NCBI GenBank assembly: GCA_900315345.1
Contig: OMYP01000001.1
Span: 1 to 64,000 of the forward strand
Length of the DNA stretch: 64,000 nucleotides
Direction of reading: 5' to 3'
From: an uncultured Selenomonadales bacterium
Lineage (GTDB): Bacteria; Bacillota; Negativicutes; Acidaminococcales; Acidaminococcaceae
Positions 52,251 to 60,378 of the stretch are shown here, in pieces. The position numbers and the translations under genes are program-made. The notes beneath the pieces are model-generated. The model saw only the letters and a program-made list of their open reading frames with translations, was not told where the DNA came from and did not search any database. Each line of letters begins with the position of its first letter. Position 1 is the first letter of the stretch.

Positions 52251-52623
52251 ACAACCCTTCCCCCCGGGAAATGATTTTTATCAAATCCAGCAGTTTTTCA
52301 TCCGGGTTAAACACTGTCATATGCGTATCATCCGGCTCAGAAAGTATCATGGAATCTCCCATCATTATAAAGATATACCGCTGGTTGATTATGTTTCTGA
52401 TTTGCTCAGGCGATGGATTGACCTCTTCATCAATCGAGATATCCATATAGCAATTCAGCTTCAGGATTACATTGACATGTTTCTGCTTAATATCCGCAAG
52501 CTGTTCTGTCAGGAAAAGTTTTTCAATTTTAAAATACTGCCCTGGACAGTCTTTGGGAACCTGCATCGGCAGAATATCTATAATCCAATACGGTGTGTTC
52601 AAAAGATCATCTATCCGGCTCAT
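52234..52623 (-). CDS. Hypothetical protein, partner of the MmcQ-like gene
   Basis: A 129-residue soluble protein not recognised. It starts SRIDDLLNTPYWIIDILPMQVP, has a central LADIKQKHVNVILKLNCYMDISID strand-helix region and ends NPDEKLLDLIKIISRGEGLYVWKP. A broken copy of its 3' end lies before the intact MmcQ-EVE gene at 63.2 kb, so the two genes are ancestral neighbours. The ATG at 52623 has a weak GGGCGG site. Confidence 0.65.
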   Translation of the reverse strand: MSRIDDLLNTPYWIIDILPMQVPKDCPGQYFKIEKLFLTEQLADIKQKHVNVILKLNCYMDISIDEEVNPSPEQIRNIINQRYIFIMMGDSMILSEPDDTHMTVFNPDEKLLDLIKIISRGEGLYVWKP

Positions 52624-52652
52624 CTGACTTACCGCCCCATACAATACTTATA

Positions 52653-53264
52653 TCAATTATTCTGCTTTTTCCCGGAGTTGGTTTCCGCACCAGAATCAAC
52701 ATGACTACCCTGGCTGTACCATAAAGAGGCGGCTGCAATCCATAACATTGTCGCTGCCTCTATATATCCTCTGCTGGCTGCATCTTCCCCGGCGAATTCC
52801 TTGTAAAAGAACCAACCGCCACCCACTATCATGAATACAATAATCATCCGACAAAACTTGCGCAGGAGATTATTCTGCGACGGATCACTACTGTCTTCTG
52901 TGCCGCTTAGTCCACATATAACCATGCTCTCTATCAGGCATAACGTAGCTATGGCAATGCTCTTTTCACTGCCGTCATTACTGTAAACATAATAAATCCC
53001 GCCAATAAAAAGACTGAGGCCTGTCGTTATAAGAACCAGCTGCCGGGCAATCGCTCCTGCGGATGACTTTGGTTCCGGCAATGCCATCAGCAATTTAAAA
53101 TATCCTATACAAAACATAAAAACGGATGTACCAAATATAATCCAGGTTTTCCAGGAAAATTCTTCCGGCAAATAAAAGAGAAGCATATAAGATAAAATCA
53201 AAGCCCCGCATGGCATCAGATAATTCCAAAAGCCGGACGTCTCTGCAGTATTTTGTTTCTCCAT
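52653..53264 (-). CDS. Membrane protein of unknown function
   Basis: The 203-residue product has five to six hydrophobic segments: about 14-32, 41-60, 73-92, 104-118, 134-152 and a weak one near 170. No family is recognised. The C-terminus is polar and Asn/Ser-rich. GGAGG lies about 5 nt before the ATG at 53264. The gene downstream (52623) starts 29 nt after its stop, so the two are probably co-transcribed. The 141 nt upstream to 53405 are AT-rich with no clear element. Confidence 0.7.
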   Translation of the reverse strand: MEKQNTAETSGFWNYLMPCGALILSYMLLFYLPEEFSWKTWIIFGTSVFMFCIGYFKLLMALPEPKSSAGAIARQLVLITTGLSLFIGGIYYVYSNDGSEKSIAIATLCLIESMVICGLSGTEDSSDPSQNNLLRKFCRMIIVFMIVGGGWFFYKEFAGEDAASRGYIEAATMLWIAAASLWYSQGSHVDSGAETNSGKKQNN

Positions 53265-53405
53265 ATTACCTCCGCTAATCCGATATAGCCGGTTTTGCTA
53301 TTAAAATCCAGAAAGAAACTATCATTTTAAAGATTAAACACCATTTATTAAATTATAACATGGTTGCCACAGAAAAAATCTTCGGCTGTTGAAGTAAATG
53401 TGAAT

Positions 53406-53588
53406 TTATTCTCTTACCTCTGTCTTCACAATTTCTGCTTTACACGCAGCAGCCCCCTCCTGATATTTGCCTGTTGGCAAAAAATCATGTACGTAAGCTT
53501 CCGCTCCCTGCCTGGTAGCAAATGCGGTCACAACAGGCAACAACCTACCTGTTGAATCATATATTTTCACCAAATAAACAAATTCCAT
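53406..53588 (-). CDS. Small hypothetical protein
   Basis: The 60-residue product (MEFVYLVKIYDSTGRLLPVV...) looks like one small beta-alpha-beta domain, with a helix RQGAEAYVHDFLP and a C-terminal strand AEIVKTEVRE. No family recognised. GAAGGG lies about 8 nt before the ATG at 53588; the frame is open to 53615. Confidence 0.6.
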   Translation of the reverse strand: MEFVYLVKIYDSTGRLLPVVTAFATRQGAEAYVHDFLPTGKYQEGAAACKAEIVKTEVRE

Positions 53589-53605
53589 TTTTCCGTCCCT
53601 TCTCC

Positions 53606-53727
53606 TACCGCACATGCTGGCTCGCCAGCATCAACGTTTCCACTTTCAGCGTTTCCTTAATTTTACGGCAGGCTACCTCCATAAATATTACTTATATTCA
53701 TCAGCAGAACAACGTTTTCCTTGATTA
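53606..53727. other. Intergenic, with a 25-codon open frame
   Basis: A minus-strand frame of 25 codons (53606-53683) has protein-like composition (EVACRKIKETLKVETLMLASQ) but no ribosome binding site, and is probably a remnant. Nothing else is seen. Confidence 0.35.
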
Positions 53728-53985
53728 TTACTTTTTTCTGTTTTCAATCATTCCTTCTTGGATCAAAACGTCTATCACTTCCTTCAGCGCCTTACGTTGC
53801 AAAAAGTGACCATATTTTAATTTTGCATCATAAAAAGCGCTCTCTAATCTCATTTCTTCTTCGGATTCCTCTTCCTCTTCAATCCCAAGCCCTTTCCAAA
53901 CTTCTTTTGCCGGTATTCCAACAAAATTGCCTGACTCGATTTCCTCATTCCGTCGATCCAGTTCTTCTTTTTCCGCCGCAAGGCC
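53728..53985 (-). pseudogene. 5'-truncated gene remnant
   Basis: About 84 codons read without a start: LDRRNEEIESGNFVGIPAKEV, then a Glu-rich stretch and a helical C-terminus KALKEVIDVLIQEGMIENRKK. An in-frame stop at 53986 lies just before the readable part. It looks like the C-terminal part of a small helical or antitoxin-like protein, family not certain. It abuts, head to head, the truncated ClpX-like gene on the other strand. Confidence 0.65.
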
Positions 53986-54339
53986 TCACCTGCAGAACAG
54001 GCCAGGTTGATGATGAGCGACACCTATAACGACCTACATTTTACAGACGGCGCACTTCGGGCAATCGCTGCAAAAGCTGCAAGAGAAAACACTGGTGTCA
54101 GAGGTCTTAAGACCATCGTCGAAAAAATTACCGGTAATATATATTACGAATTCGCTGGCAATCCAAACCACACGATCACTATAACCATAGACACCGTACT
54201 CAAAAAAGCACCCCCGGAAGTGACCGATTTTCCTGACGTACCTAAAATCCCAAACAGCGAGGCAAAATGGCCAAAGTGGATCGACAATTGGGAAGAAGAT
54301 TTGCTAAACCTCCCCACCATAAAATTCAAGCCGGAATGA
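53977..54339 (+). pseudogene. ClpX-like AAA+ protease subunit, C-terminal fragment
   Basis: The readable part starts KASPAEQARLMM and contains LHFTDGALRAIAAKAAREN and TGVRGLKTIVEKI, which match the small C-terminal domain of ClpX-type ATPases. The Walker motifs and the whole N-terminal two thirds are absent. A Pro/Trp-rich tail follows. The first ATG at 54007 has no good ribosome binding site. It is truncated at a breakpoint near 53975 and is presumably nonfunctional. Confidence 0.75.
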
Positions 54340-54490
54340 ACACATTAAAAAGAGAACAGTATACCACTAAACGCAGCAAAAGAATTACCTGGTCAGCGAA
54401 AGAGAATACCAGCAGATCTGGGAGTATCCTGATACAGGTTTTTTTATCCGCCGCGCCCTTTCAGAATCAAAAATCCATCGTTTCCATTAA
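54336..54490 (+). pseudogene. Frameshifted small gene coupled to the ClpX-like fragment
   Basis: An ATG at 54336 overlaps the preceding stop (ATGA). Twelve residues (MNTLKREQYTTK) are followed, in another frame, by a protein-like stretch NYLVSEREYQQIWEYPDTG and FFIRRALSESKIHRFH ending at 54490. The composition suggests one gene of about 50 codons broken by a single-base change near 54370. No family recognised. The interval 54491-54567 holds nothing clear. Confidence 0.4.
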
Positions 54491-54567
54491 GCCAATTGCG
54501 CTGTACTCCTGCCTACATAAAACTCTTCGTCCGGCCCAAGACCTGTTTATACTTCGGTATCATTGCC

Positions 54568-54966
54568 TTACTTTGGCGCAGTTCCCATAGAAGACTCCCA
54601 GGCCATGAATTCATTTTTGTTCAGCTCCAGGGCAAAGTTCCAACCGTTATTTAGCTCGCACAGGAGAACATGCTTTTCCTCTCCGGATGTACTTCCGGCT
54701 AAAACAGCTCCCAGCACGCCGCCTAAAAGCCCACCTGCGTTAAATCCCGCCAGAGCGCCGGTCATGCGATGGTCAGAAGCAGCCAGTTTTTCCACCGTTA
54801 CTTCTTCGTATTGCACAATGTGTTTTTTAATATCAAGCTTACGCACTGCAATCGTATCCCGATTATAATCGTAATACTCCACATCAAAACCGTTGTCGAA
54901 AAAATGCTGGGAAATTCCTGTTACTTCAATATTCTGATCCTTTATACCGCCTAAATATTTCGCCAT
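54568..54966 (-). CDS. Hypothetical protein with a glycine-zipper segment
   Basis: The 132-residue protein has an N-terminal strand-rich part (YLGGIKDQNIEVTGISQHFFD), a charged middle and a glycine-rich hydrophobic segment GALAGFNAGGLLGGVLGAVLAG (about 78-99), then ELNNGWNFALELNKNEFMAW. The glycine-zipper stretch could insert in or associate with membranes. No family recognised. The ATG at 54966 has AAAGGA about 8 nt upstream. Confidence 0.65.
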   Translation of the reverse strand: MAKYLGGIKDQNIEVTGISQHFFDNGFDVEYYDYNRDTIAVRKLDIKKHIVQYEEVTVEKLAASDHRMTGALAGFNAGGLLGGVLGAVLAGSTSGEEKHVLLCELNNGWNFALELNKNEFMAWESSMGTAPK

Positions 54967-55010
54967 GATACATCCTTTCATTATCTATGACTAAATCCGG
55001 CCTTTCCTTC

Positions 55011-55409
55011 TCAGTACAACGGCGGCGAAATTTTCTCCGGCCGCAGTCCGGTATGCGGGCTTAGATAATATTCTATTGCAATATTCGGATTTGATTTACA
55101 AACCAGTTCAAGCAGTTCTTCCACTTTTTCTTCCTGCTCAATCACCAGGACCACCGGTTTCTCCGCTCCGTATTCCACTCTGATTTTAAAAACAGGAATA
55201 CCAATGCCGCAACAACCGTGGGGGCGATAGGCCGACGGCTGGCTCCGCATACTTCTTATCTGCGAAACCGGAAGATACTTGCCCTCAAAGTAAATCGCCT
55301 TTTCTGATACTTCATAACGCTCAATCCGCTTACTGTGTTTACGGTCTTGTTTCACGTTTTCAATCTCGCTTCCAGGGACAATGCATTTCCATTCCAAAAT
55401 ACCAAACAT
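55011..55409 (-). CDS. Hypothetical PH-like small protein
   Basis: The 132-residue product has no signal peptide. The pattern ERYEVSEKAIYFEGKYLPVSQIRSMRS, then GIGIPVFKIRVEYGAEKPVVLVIE and EEKVEELLELVCKSNP recalls the seven-strand plus helix order of bacterial PH-like domains, but I cannot assign it. GAAGGG lies 7 nt before the ATG. The space 55410-55586 upstream holds no clear element. Confidence 0.6.
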   Translation of the reverse strand: MFGILEWKCIVPGSEIENVKQDRKHSKRIERYEVSEKAIYFEGKYLPVSQIRSMRSQPSAYRPHGCCGIGIPVFKIRVEYGAEKPVVLVIEQEEKVEELLELVCKSNPNIAIEYYLSPHTGLRPEKISPPLY

Positions 55410-55586
55410 GGTTTTTCCCTTCCTATTCTGTCAGACCCGTATCATCGAAAACCAAAACCTCAATTCACTTTATGGTCACCCCGTATAGGCTTCATCAGCC
55501 GTATTAGTAAATTTCTTATCGTTAACGTAATATTCATTCTTCTATTTGTTTGTTCGGTATCGCTTCCAGTAATATAATGCTCATTC

Positions 55587-55829
55587 CTATTCTGCCGGTA
55601 TATCCGCCAACACCTTTGTCATATGCAGATTTCCGATTCCCTGACGTAGCAACCTTCCCTTTTCATCAAGTATATCTACCGTCGCGGATCCCACAGTACG
55701 GCCCAGATGGCCTGCCTTGACAACCGCTGTCGCCGTTTCTCCCGGCTTGATATTTCCAACCACATTTCCTTGATGTCGCTCTCCCGATATTCTCTCACTT
55801 GAATATCCATACCCTTGATTTCCTCTCAA
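55587..55829 (-). pseudogene. Hotdog-fold thioesterase, C-terminal fragment
   Basis: From about residue 27 the sequence matches the end of PaaI-type thioesterases: PGETATAVVKAGHLGRTVGSA followed by VDILDEKGRLLRQGIGN. The N-terminal half with the catalytic region is missing; the first 25 codons look like unrelated DNA. The last 24 bases, encoding ADIPAE and the stop, recur at 52173-52196 in the DUF1653 copy 1 leader. Confidence 0.7.
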
Positions 55830-55847
55830 TCCTAGCTCGAATACGCC

Positions 55848-56957
55848 TTACATCTGTCGCTCCCAAAACGCCACGGCATGGTCGATCCATCCTTCTGCGA
55901 CCGTTCCCTCCCCCAAGCCAAAGCCATGGGGCAATCCGGGGAACACGTCTATCTCGGCATCCGTGCCGTTCTCTCTGATGCGCTGGATACGCCGCTCCAT
56001 GGTGCGCCAAGAAGCAATGCTGTCACTCGTTCCCACGCAGTTATAGGTTGGAGGCTCGTTTCCGTAGACTTCGGAAAGCCCCGTGTACTCCATGATGACC
56101 GCCGCTCCCCGGGGATAGTCTTTCTCCCCGAAACGTTCCGTCCCGAAGGAGCCAAGCCATGCCGCCATGCGCGCCCCTGCTGATCCGCCCCAGAGGGAAT
56201 AGCCTCTCACGTCCACCTCCAACTCCCGGCTATGCTCATGGATAAAAGCAATCGCCCGCGCCAAGTCCTCGCAGGCTTTTTCGGCATCAGGACGGTAGAT
56301 CAGCGCAAAGGCATGATAGCCTCGTTTGGAAAGCTCTAAAGCATGGGGAAAACTGTCGTGCATGGCTCCCACATAGGAAAAGCCGCCACCTGCGGAAAGA
56401 ACAGCAAATTTTGCTCCTGACTGACCACGAAAGAAGAACAGTCCCGTATTTCTTTTCCACGGGTCAGCCTTCTTTTCCTCCTCGGTATAGATGTCAAAGA
56501 AAATCTTCCGTCCCGTTTCAGCCTCGGCTTTCAGGTAGTTGACGATCTCCACGGTTCGCATGGGGTTCACATAGCTGTACCAAACAAGAATGTCGCCCAT
56601 GTCAGCCAAAGTCAGGTCACCGCTGATGTGCCGATCCACGGGAAAAATCAGATGTCCAAAACCTTGAAAGTCGCTGTCCTTTATGACATCCACCACTTTG
56701 GTGTTCTTGTTGAACGATTGTTCCTTTTCCATTTCCCCATCATCTCCTGCCTTCGCCTTCACGGTGAATGTATTTTCCTGCGACACCCACGGACGAGCTA
56801 GCGCGGGGGAAGGAGCATGATGCGACTGCTTTGCCCCCGTTGGATGCCAGACGCAAGAAGATGGAAAATGCTCTCTCGCTCCGGCTGCAATCCCACAGGC
56901 AAAAAGCAGCGTGAGCAGAACGATGGACGTTTTCTGCACCAAATCCCTCCTAGGCAT
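55848..56957 (-). CDS. Exported alpha/beta hydrolase (esterase)
   Basis: The 369-residue product has an N-terminal hydrophobic signal (TSIVLLTLLFACGIAAGA, about 10-27) and, after a long linker, a hydrolase domain from about 100. The nucleophile elbow is LWGGSAGARMAAW (Ser in GGSAG), with FAVLSAGGGFSYVG as the oxyanion loop and His in FPGLPHGFGLGEGT. This resembles BD-FAE/Aes-type esterases and fits acetylxylan-type or other small-ester hydrolysis outside the cell. AAGGAGG lies 9 nt before the ATG at 56957, inside the end of a broken gene. Confidence 0.85.
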   Translation of the reverse strand: MPRRDLVQKTSIVLLTLLFACGIAAGAREHFPSSCVWHPTGAKQSHHAPSPALARPWVSQENTFTVKAKAGDDGEMEKEQSFNKNTKVVDVIKDSDFQGFGHLIFPVDRHISGDLTLADMGDILVWYSYVNPMRTVEIVNYLKAEAETGRKIFFDIYTEEEKKADPWKRNTGLFFFRGQSGAKFAVLSAGGGFSYVGAMHDSFPHALELSKRGYHAFALIYRPDAEKACEDLARAIAFIHEHSRELEVDVRGYSLWGGSAGARMAAWLGSFGTERFGEKDYPRGAAVIMEYTGLSEVYGNEPPTYNCVGTSDSIASWRTMERRIQRIRENGTDAEIDVFPGLPHGFGLGEGTVAEGWIDHAVAFWERQM

Positions 56958-57158
56958 CCGATAACACCTCCTTGAGTTTTTCCCAATTCAGCACACCGAT
57001 GGCCTGTCGGAGCTTGTCCTTTGCTTCGCAAACATTTGTCGCACCCTCCTTGATGTTTCCTCGCCTTACCGCGACTTGACCAAAGAACCGCCAAAGACCT
57101 CAGACATCTCCATGCTAAGCGCCTTGTCGATGGCATCATATCGTCCTTCTGAAAGCAT
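56950..57158 (-). pseudogene. Frameshifted gene upstream of the esterase
   Basis: Frame 1 from the ATG at 57158 reads MLSEGRYDAIDKALSMEMSE and VFGGSLVKSR to a stop at 57066. Another frame continues as RGNIKEGATNVCEAKDKLRQ and AIGVLNWEKLKEVLSDA to the stop at 56950. Together they look like one helical protein of about 65 residues, perhaps a DUF3887-like domain, broken by a frameshift near 57070. Its end overlaps the esterase ribosome binding site. Confidence 0.6.
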
Positions 57159-57183
57159 TTGTGGGTATTGCGATAAGCATAGC

Positions 57184-57249
57184 AAAGCCCATGCATGCCT
57201 GTCACTCGCTTTTACTATTAATACTGATAACATTATACCATAAAAACAA
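57184..57249 (-). repeat. 66-bp promoter-bearing repeat, copy 1
   Basis: It differs at 4 of 66 positions from 63636-63701. On the minus strand it carries an extended -10 promoter TGGTATAAT (57232-57240) and ends near GGCATGCATGGGCTTT. Directly downstream is a broken gene, as for copy 2. Confidence 0.8.
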
Positions 57250-57272
57250 TTCTCACCTTAATACCGATTGTG

Positions 57273-58070
57273 TTATCCCAACGCTACGTCCAACGCCATC
57301 ATCAATGAAAAACCTACTGCAAACATGATCGTCCCGATATTCGAATGTTTCCCCTGGCTCATTTCCGGAATGAGCTCTTCCACTACCACATACAGCATGG
57401 CACCCGCCGCAAAGCTCAGAAAATACGGAAGGAAGGGAATTACATAGCTGACCGCAAGAATAGTCATATACCCGCCAACCGGTTCTACAATGCCAGAGAG
57501 GACGCCATATAAAAATGCATTCCTTCCACTTACTCCTTCTGCCCTTAAAGGCAAGGAAATAATAGCGCCTTCCGGAAAATTCTGGATGGCAATACCCAAA
57601 GACAATGCCAATGCCGCCGCACCTGTAATACCTCCACATCCTTGCAATGAATCCGGGGAAAGAAGGCCGGCGTAAACTACCCCGACCGCCATCCCTTCCG
57701 GAATATTATGAAGCGTAACAGCCAGAACAAGCTTCGCAGTGCGGGATAACGAACTGTCAGGCCCTTCCGACTGGTTACTTTCCCTGTGGATGTGAGGGAT
57801 GATGTGATCTAAGAACAGCAGAAACAACACGCCTATCCAAAACCCTACAACCGCCGGTAGAAAGGAAAACTTGTCCAAATGGCCAGACTGTTCCATAGCC
57901 GGGATCAAGAGGCTCCAAACCGAGGCGGCCACCATTACACCCGCTGCAAATCCTGTAAAAGCCCGTTCAACTTTCCAATGCAGATTTCCGCGGACAAAAA
58001 ACACGCATGCCGAACCCAGAGCCGTTCCAACAAACGGAAGCATAAGCCCCTGAAGTATTTCCGTTTCCAT
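57273..58070 (-). CDS. ZIP family metal transporter
   Basis: ZIP proteins import divalent metals such as zinc or iron. The 265-residue product has eight hydrophobic helices; helix 4 contains AVTLHNIPEGMAVGVVYAG and helix 5 SLGIAIQNFPEGAIISLPL, the paired metal-binding motifs with His, Asn and Glu. A His/Glu-containing cytoplasmic loop (HIIPHIHRESNQSEG) lies between helices 3 and 4. The ATG at 58070 has AGGG at about 8 nt. The leader carries unusual hairpins, listed separately. Confidence 0.92.
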   Translation of the reverse strand: METEILQGLMLPFVGTALGSACVFFVRGNLHWKVERAFTGFAAGVMVAASVWSLLIPAMEQSGHLDKFSFLPAVVGFWIGVLFLLFLDHIIPHIHRESNQSEGPDSSLSRTAKLVLAVTLHNIPEGMAVGVVYAGLLSPDSLQGCGGITGAAALALSLGIAIQNFPEGAIISLPLRAEGVSGRNAFLYGVLSGIVEPVGGYMTILAVSYVIPFLPYFLSFAAGAMLYVVVEELIPEMSQGKHSNIGTIMFAVGFSLMMALDVALG

Positions 58071-58106
58071 AGTTTATTCCCTAAACAACCCCATAATGCC
58101 AAAGTC

Positions 58107-58178
58107 ATCCGCTCGAAAGCCTTTAGTTAGCATTCGCTAACCAAAGGCTTTAAAAAAAGAGATTATCTCAAATCTCTT
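58107..58178 (-). promoter_or_regulatory. ZIP transporter leader with terminator-like and second hairpin
   Basis: On the minus strand AGAGATT-TGAGAT-AATCTCT followed by seven T (58152-58178) begins at the predicted transcription start and looks like an intrinsic terminator. It is followed by a longer hairpin, AAAGCCTTTGGTTAGC with its complement around a 4-nt loop (about 58107-58151). This could be an attenuator responding to metal, or the terminator may belong to a transcript from upstream. Confidence 0.5.
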
Positions 58179-58183
58179 GGACA

Positions 58184-58212
58184 ATAATACCATGCGATGT
58201 ACCGCAAGTCAA
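58184..58212 (-). promoter_or_regulatory. ZIP transporter promoter
   Basis: Minus strand TTGACT (58207-58212), 17-nt spacer, TATTAT (58184-58189). Confidence 0.85.
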
Positions 58213-58264
58213 TAAATTACACCTGCCCCATACAATCCATTGCGCTGACCATAGTACGGCTTCT

Positions 58265-58300
58265 AAAAAGAATGCGCCCACCTTGTTGACAAGGCGGGCG
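58265..58300 (-). terminator. hup terminator
   Basis: Minus strand CGCCCGCCTTG-TCAA-CAAGGTGGGCG (58275-58300, one G-T pair) followed by CATTCTTTTT. Confidence 0.9.
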
Positions 58301-58312
58301 TGTCATTAACTA

Positions 58313-58624
58313 TTATTTTTTCGCTTTTTTAGCGGCTTTCTTTTTGGGTTTTACATTGACTGCTTCTTTGAAAGCTTTGCCGGGTTTAAAAGCAGGAACG
58401 GTAGCAGCGGCAATTTTGATAGGCTTGCCGGTCTGCGGGTTCTTTCCGGTACGGGCTGCGCGTTCACGGGCTTCAAAGGTGCCAAAGCCGATCAGCTGTA
58501 CCTTGCCTTTTGCGGCAACTGTAGCGATTGTAGCCCCGATCAGGCCTTTCAATACGGCTTCAACGTCTTTCTGGGACATTTCGGCAGCGGCAGCTGCTGC
58601 AGCAACGAGTTCTTTCTTGTTCAT
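58313..58624 (-). CDS. hup: DNA-binding protein HU
   Basis: HU bends and compacts DNA. The 103-residue protein has the full fold: MNKKELVAAAAAAAEMSQKDVEAVLKG, the saddle strand GFGTFEARERAARTGKNPQTG and IKIAAATVPAFKPGKAFKEAV. An extra Lys/Ala tail (KPKKKAAKKAKK) is present, as in some Firmicute and actinobacterial HU. The start at 58624 (third codon of the longest frame) has AAGGAG at 8 nt. Confidence 0.97.
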   Translation of the reverse strand: MNKKELVAAAAAAAEMSQKDVEAVLKGLIGATIATVAAKGKVQLIGFGTFEARERAARTGKNPQTGKPIKIAAATVPAFKPGKAFKEAVNVKPKKKAAKKAKK

Positions 58625-58682
58625 AATCATTACTCCTTTTCATAAAATTTTGTGAGAGTGCATGACTACTGGGTTCATGAAT

Positions 58683-58711
58683 ATCATATCAATGTTTATC
58701 GGCATTTGCAA
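58683..58711 (-). promoter_or_regulatory. hup promoter
   Basis: Minus strand TTGCAA (58706-58711), 17-nt spacer, TATGAT (58683-58688). Confidence 0.8.
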
Positions 58712-58780
58712 GGATAAAGTTTCATGTTTGGCGAGAAAAACAGGAATTGTCAATTTCTTTTCATAGATACAATTTCAATT

Positions 58781-59197
58781 TTACTCAACGTCGATTCTTT
58801 CAATCTTAAAAATGACTGGTCTTGTACCATCATTACAGCATGCAATCATAACACGATCATCATTTGTCCATCCATGCATTATTGCGCCACCCTGAAGTGC
58901 TGTGTAGATATATCTGCTAATTGCATCCCAAGCTTCTGAACAAAACGGAACTCCCTCTACACCGCAATGCATTGTACCGGGCGACTGCAAACAACCTTCA
59001 TCAGGTTCTCCTGATTTAATTAAAGTACCTGTGCCCATATGCCAGTAGTCATCCCGTTCATTATTTCGATAGAAGATAAATTCATCTCCTACATTAAAAC
59101 ATGGACATTTACCACTATCTGGCACTGCACAATACTGCGCCTGCAATTCAGGAAATAATTTTTTATCAATAACTGTTACCTTGCATCTGTATTCCAT
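58781..59197 (-). CDS. TIGR04076 family protein
   Basis: The 138-residue product shows the family's conserved elements: CKVTVIDKKLFPEL at the start, CPCFNVGDEFIF, PFCSEAWDAISRYIYTALQGG and the end CCNDGTRPVIFKIERI. Conserved cysteines and the compact length suggest a small metal or ligand binding domain; function unknown. The start at 59197 has GGAGG at 8 nt. The 139 nt upstream to 59336 hold no clear promoter. Confidence 0.8.
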   Translation of the reverse strand: MEYRCKVTVIDKKLFPELQAQYCAVPDSGKCPCFNVGDEFIFYRNNERDDYWHMGTGTLIKSGEPDEGCLQSPGTMHCGVEGVPFCSEAWDAISRYIYTALQGGAIMHGWTNDDRVMIACCNDGTRPVIFKIERIDVE

Positions 59198-59336
59198 TCT
59201 TATATCCTCCAATCATAAAATAAGAATTTACTATTTCGATAAATCCCGAGTTAGTGTCTTCCAAAAATACTGTTTCTCCATTCTTTATCCGTATCTATCC
59301 AATGTTGCGTGATACTTACCAAAAGATGTTTTAACT

Positions 59337-60020
59337 TTATGACAGCCACTTCAGTGCCCTACATGTCTCCATGATATTTTCATTATGCACCCGTGTAACA
59401 TCAAATTTAGCCATACTGAACACGAACTGGATCGAAATCCCAATTCCCACCGTGGCAATGACCGTGCCGATCCCGATTTTTGCGCCTAATGCCCAGCCGG
59501 TCAGTAAAGCAGCGCCTTCCAGAAATACACGGATAACGCCTACCGGTACCTGCGGGAAGCGTCGGCAGAGCGCCACCATCAAGGCGTCCCTGGGGCCGCA
59601 GCCAAATCCGGCATCCATGTAGTAATACAATCCGACGCCGCACAAGAGCAGCCCCGCTATGATACAGGCCACACCTTCGGGCAGGGTTTGGAATAACGGC
59701 ACCGCCTGGAATTGGTTGAAGATCACTACAAAAGTGCCTATCAGGAGGGCATCCGCAACCATACCCCAGCCGATTTTTTCTTTCAACAGGATATCCAGCA
59801 AAAGGACTGCCAGCGCCACCACGTTATGCACCGTTCCGTAATCAATGCCGGTAAGATTGGCAAGCCCTATATCCAGCGCCCACCAGGAAGAAAGCCCTAT
59901 GTTTGCCTGCACCATCAGGTATGCGCCTGCCGCGAAGAGAAACAGCCCGAAGACCAGTTCCATCGCCTTGACCGCGTATTCAGTTAATCGTGTTTTGGGG
60001 TAATAACTCTTATGTTCCAT
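59337..60020 (-). CDS. YczE family membrane protein (COG2364)
   Basis: The 227-residue protein has five hydrophobic helices and the family motifs FLFAAGAYLMVQANIGLSSWWALDIGLA near residue 30 and YYMDAGFGCGPRDALMVALCRR near residue 140. In Bacillus YczE acts beside a phosphopantetheinyl transferase in lipopeptide production; no such neighbour exists here. The ribosome binding site is weak (CTGGAAA). The 101 nt upstream show no firm promoter. Confidence 0.85.
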   Translation of the reverse strand: MEHKSYYPKTRLTEYAVKAMELVFGLFLFAAGAYLMVQANIGLSSWWALDIGLANLTGIDYGTVHNVVALAVLLLDILLKEKIGWGMVADALLIGTFVVIFNQFQAVPLFQTLPEGVACIIAGLLLCGVGLYYYMDAGFGCGPRDALMVALCRRFPQVPVGVIRVFLEGAALLTGWALGAKIGIGTVIATVGIGISIQFVFSMAKFDVTRVHNENIMETCRALKWLS

Positions 60021-60121
60021 CCGTTTCCAGAAGCCCCGGCTTATTCCCTTCTGCCCTCATGTCACTTATCTATCCGGCATTTTCGCAAAATCTCGGTTCA
60101 GTCAGATTCGAGTATATTTTA

Positions 60122-60364
60122 TTAATCCTGCAAATCCAGTTTTTCAAACCGCCATTTCTGCTGTACATCCGGATATTTTTCATGATCCACTTCGCTCATG
60201 AACATATCCAGCGGACGCACACAATCTGAATAATCACCGTAAAGATGTTTATAAACCACATGGGGTTCACCAGTTTCCGAATGTGCAGCTATGGTAATAA
60301 TCAGATAAAGCTTTCCCTTAAAATGACGGTATACCTCATTTGGTTTTGGCAACGGTCTTTCCAT
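60122..60364 (-). CDS. DUF1653 protein, copy 2
   Basis: This 80-residue DUF1653 protein is nearly identical to copy 1 at 51901-52164 and is probably the form with the native start: the ATG at 60364 has GGGGAAG about 6 nt upstream. It follows the nitroreductase gene by 14 nt and is probably co-transcribed with it. Function unknown. Confidence 0.85.
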   Translation of the reverse strand: MERPLPKPNEVYRHFKGKLYLIITIAAHSETGEPHVVYKHLYGDYSDCVRPLDMFMSEVDHEKYPDVQQKWRFEKLDLQD

Positions 60365-60378
60365 TTATCTTCCCCGCT

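Noticed and set aside
56798-57205. A 135-codon minus-strand frame upstream of the esterase
   Set aside because: Its composition is implausible, and the other two frames of the same DNA contain the pieces of a recognisable broken gene.
51901-60364. The two DUF1653 copies as ends of an insertion sequence or composite transposon
   Set aside because: They are direct copies of a gene, not inverted ends, and no transposase or terminal repeats are visible between or beside them.
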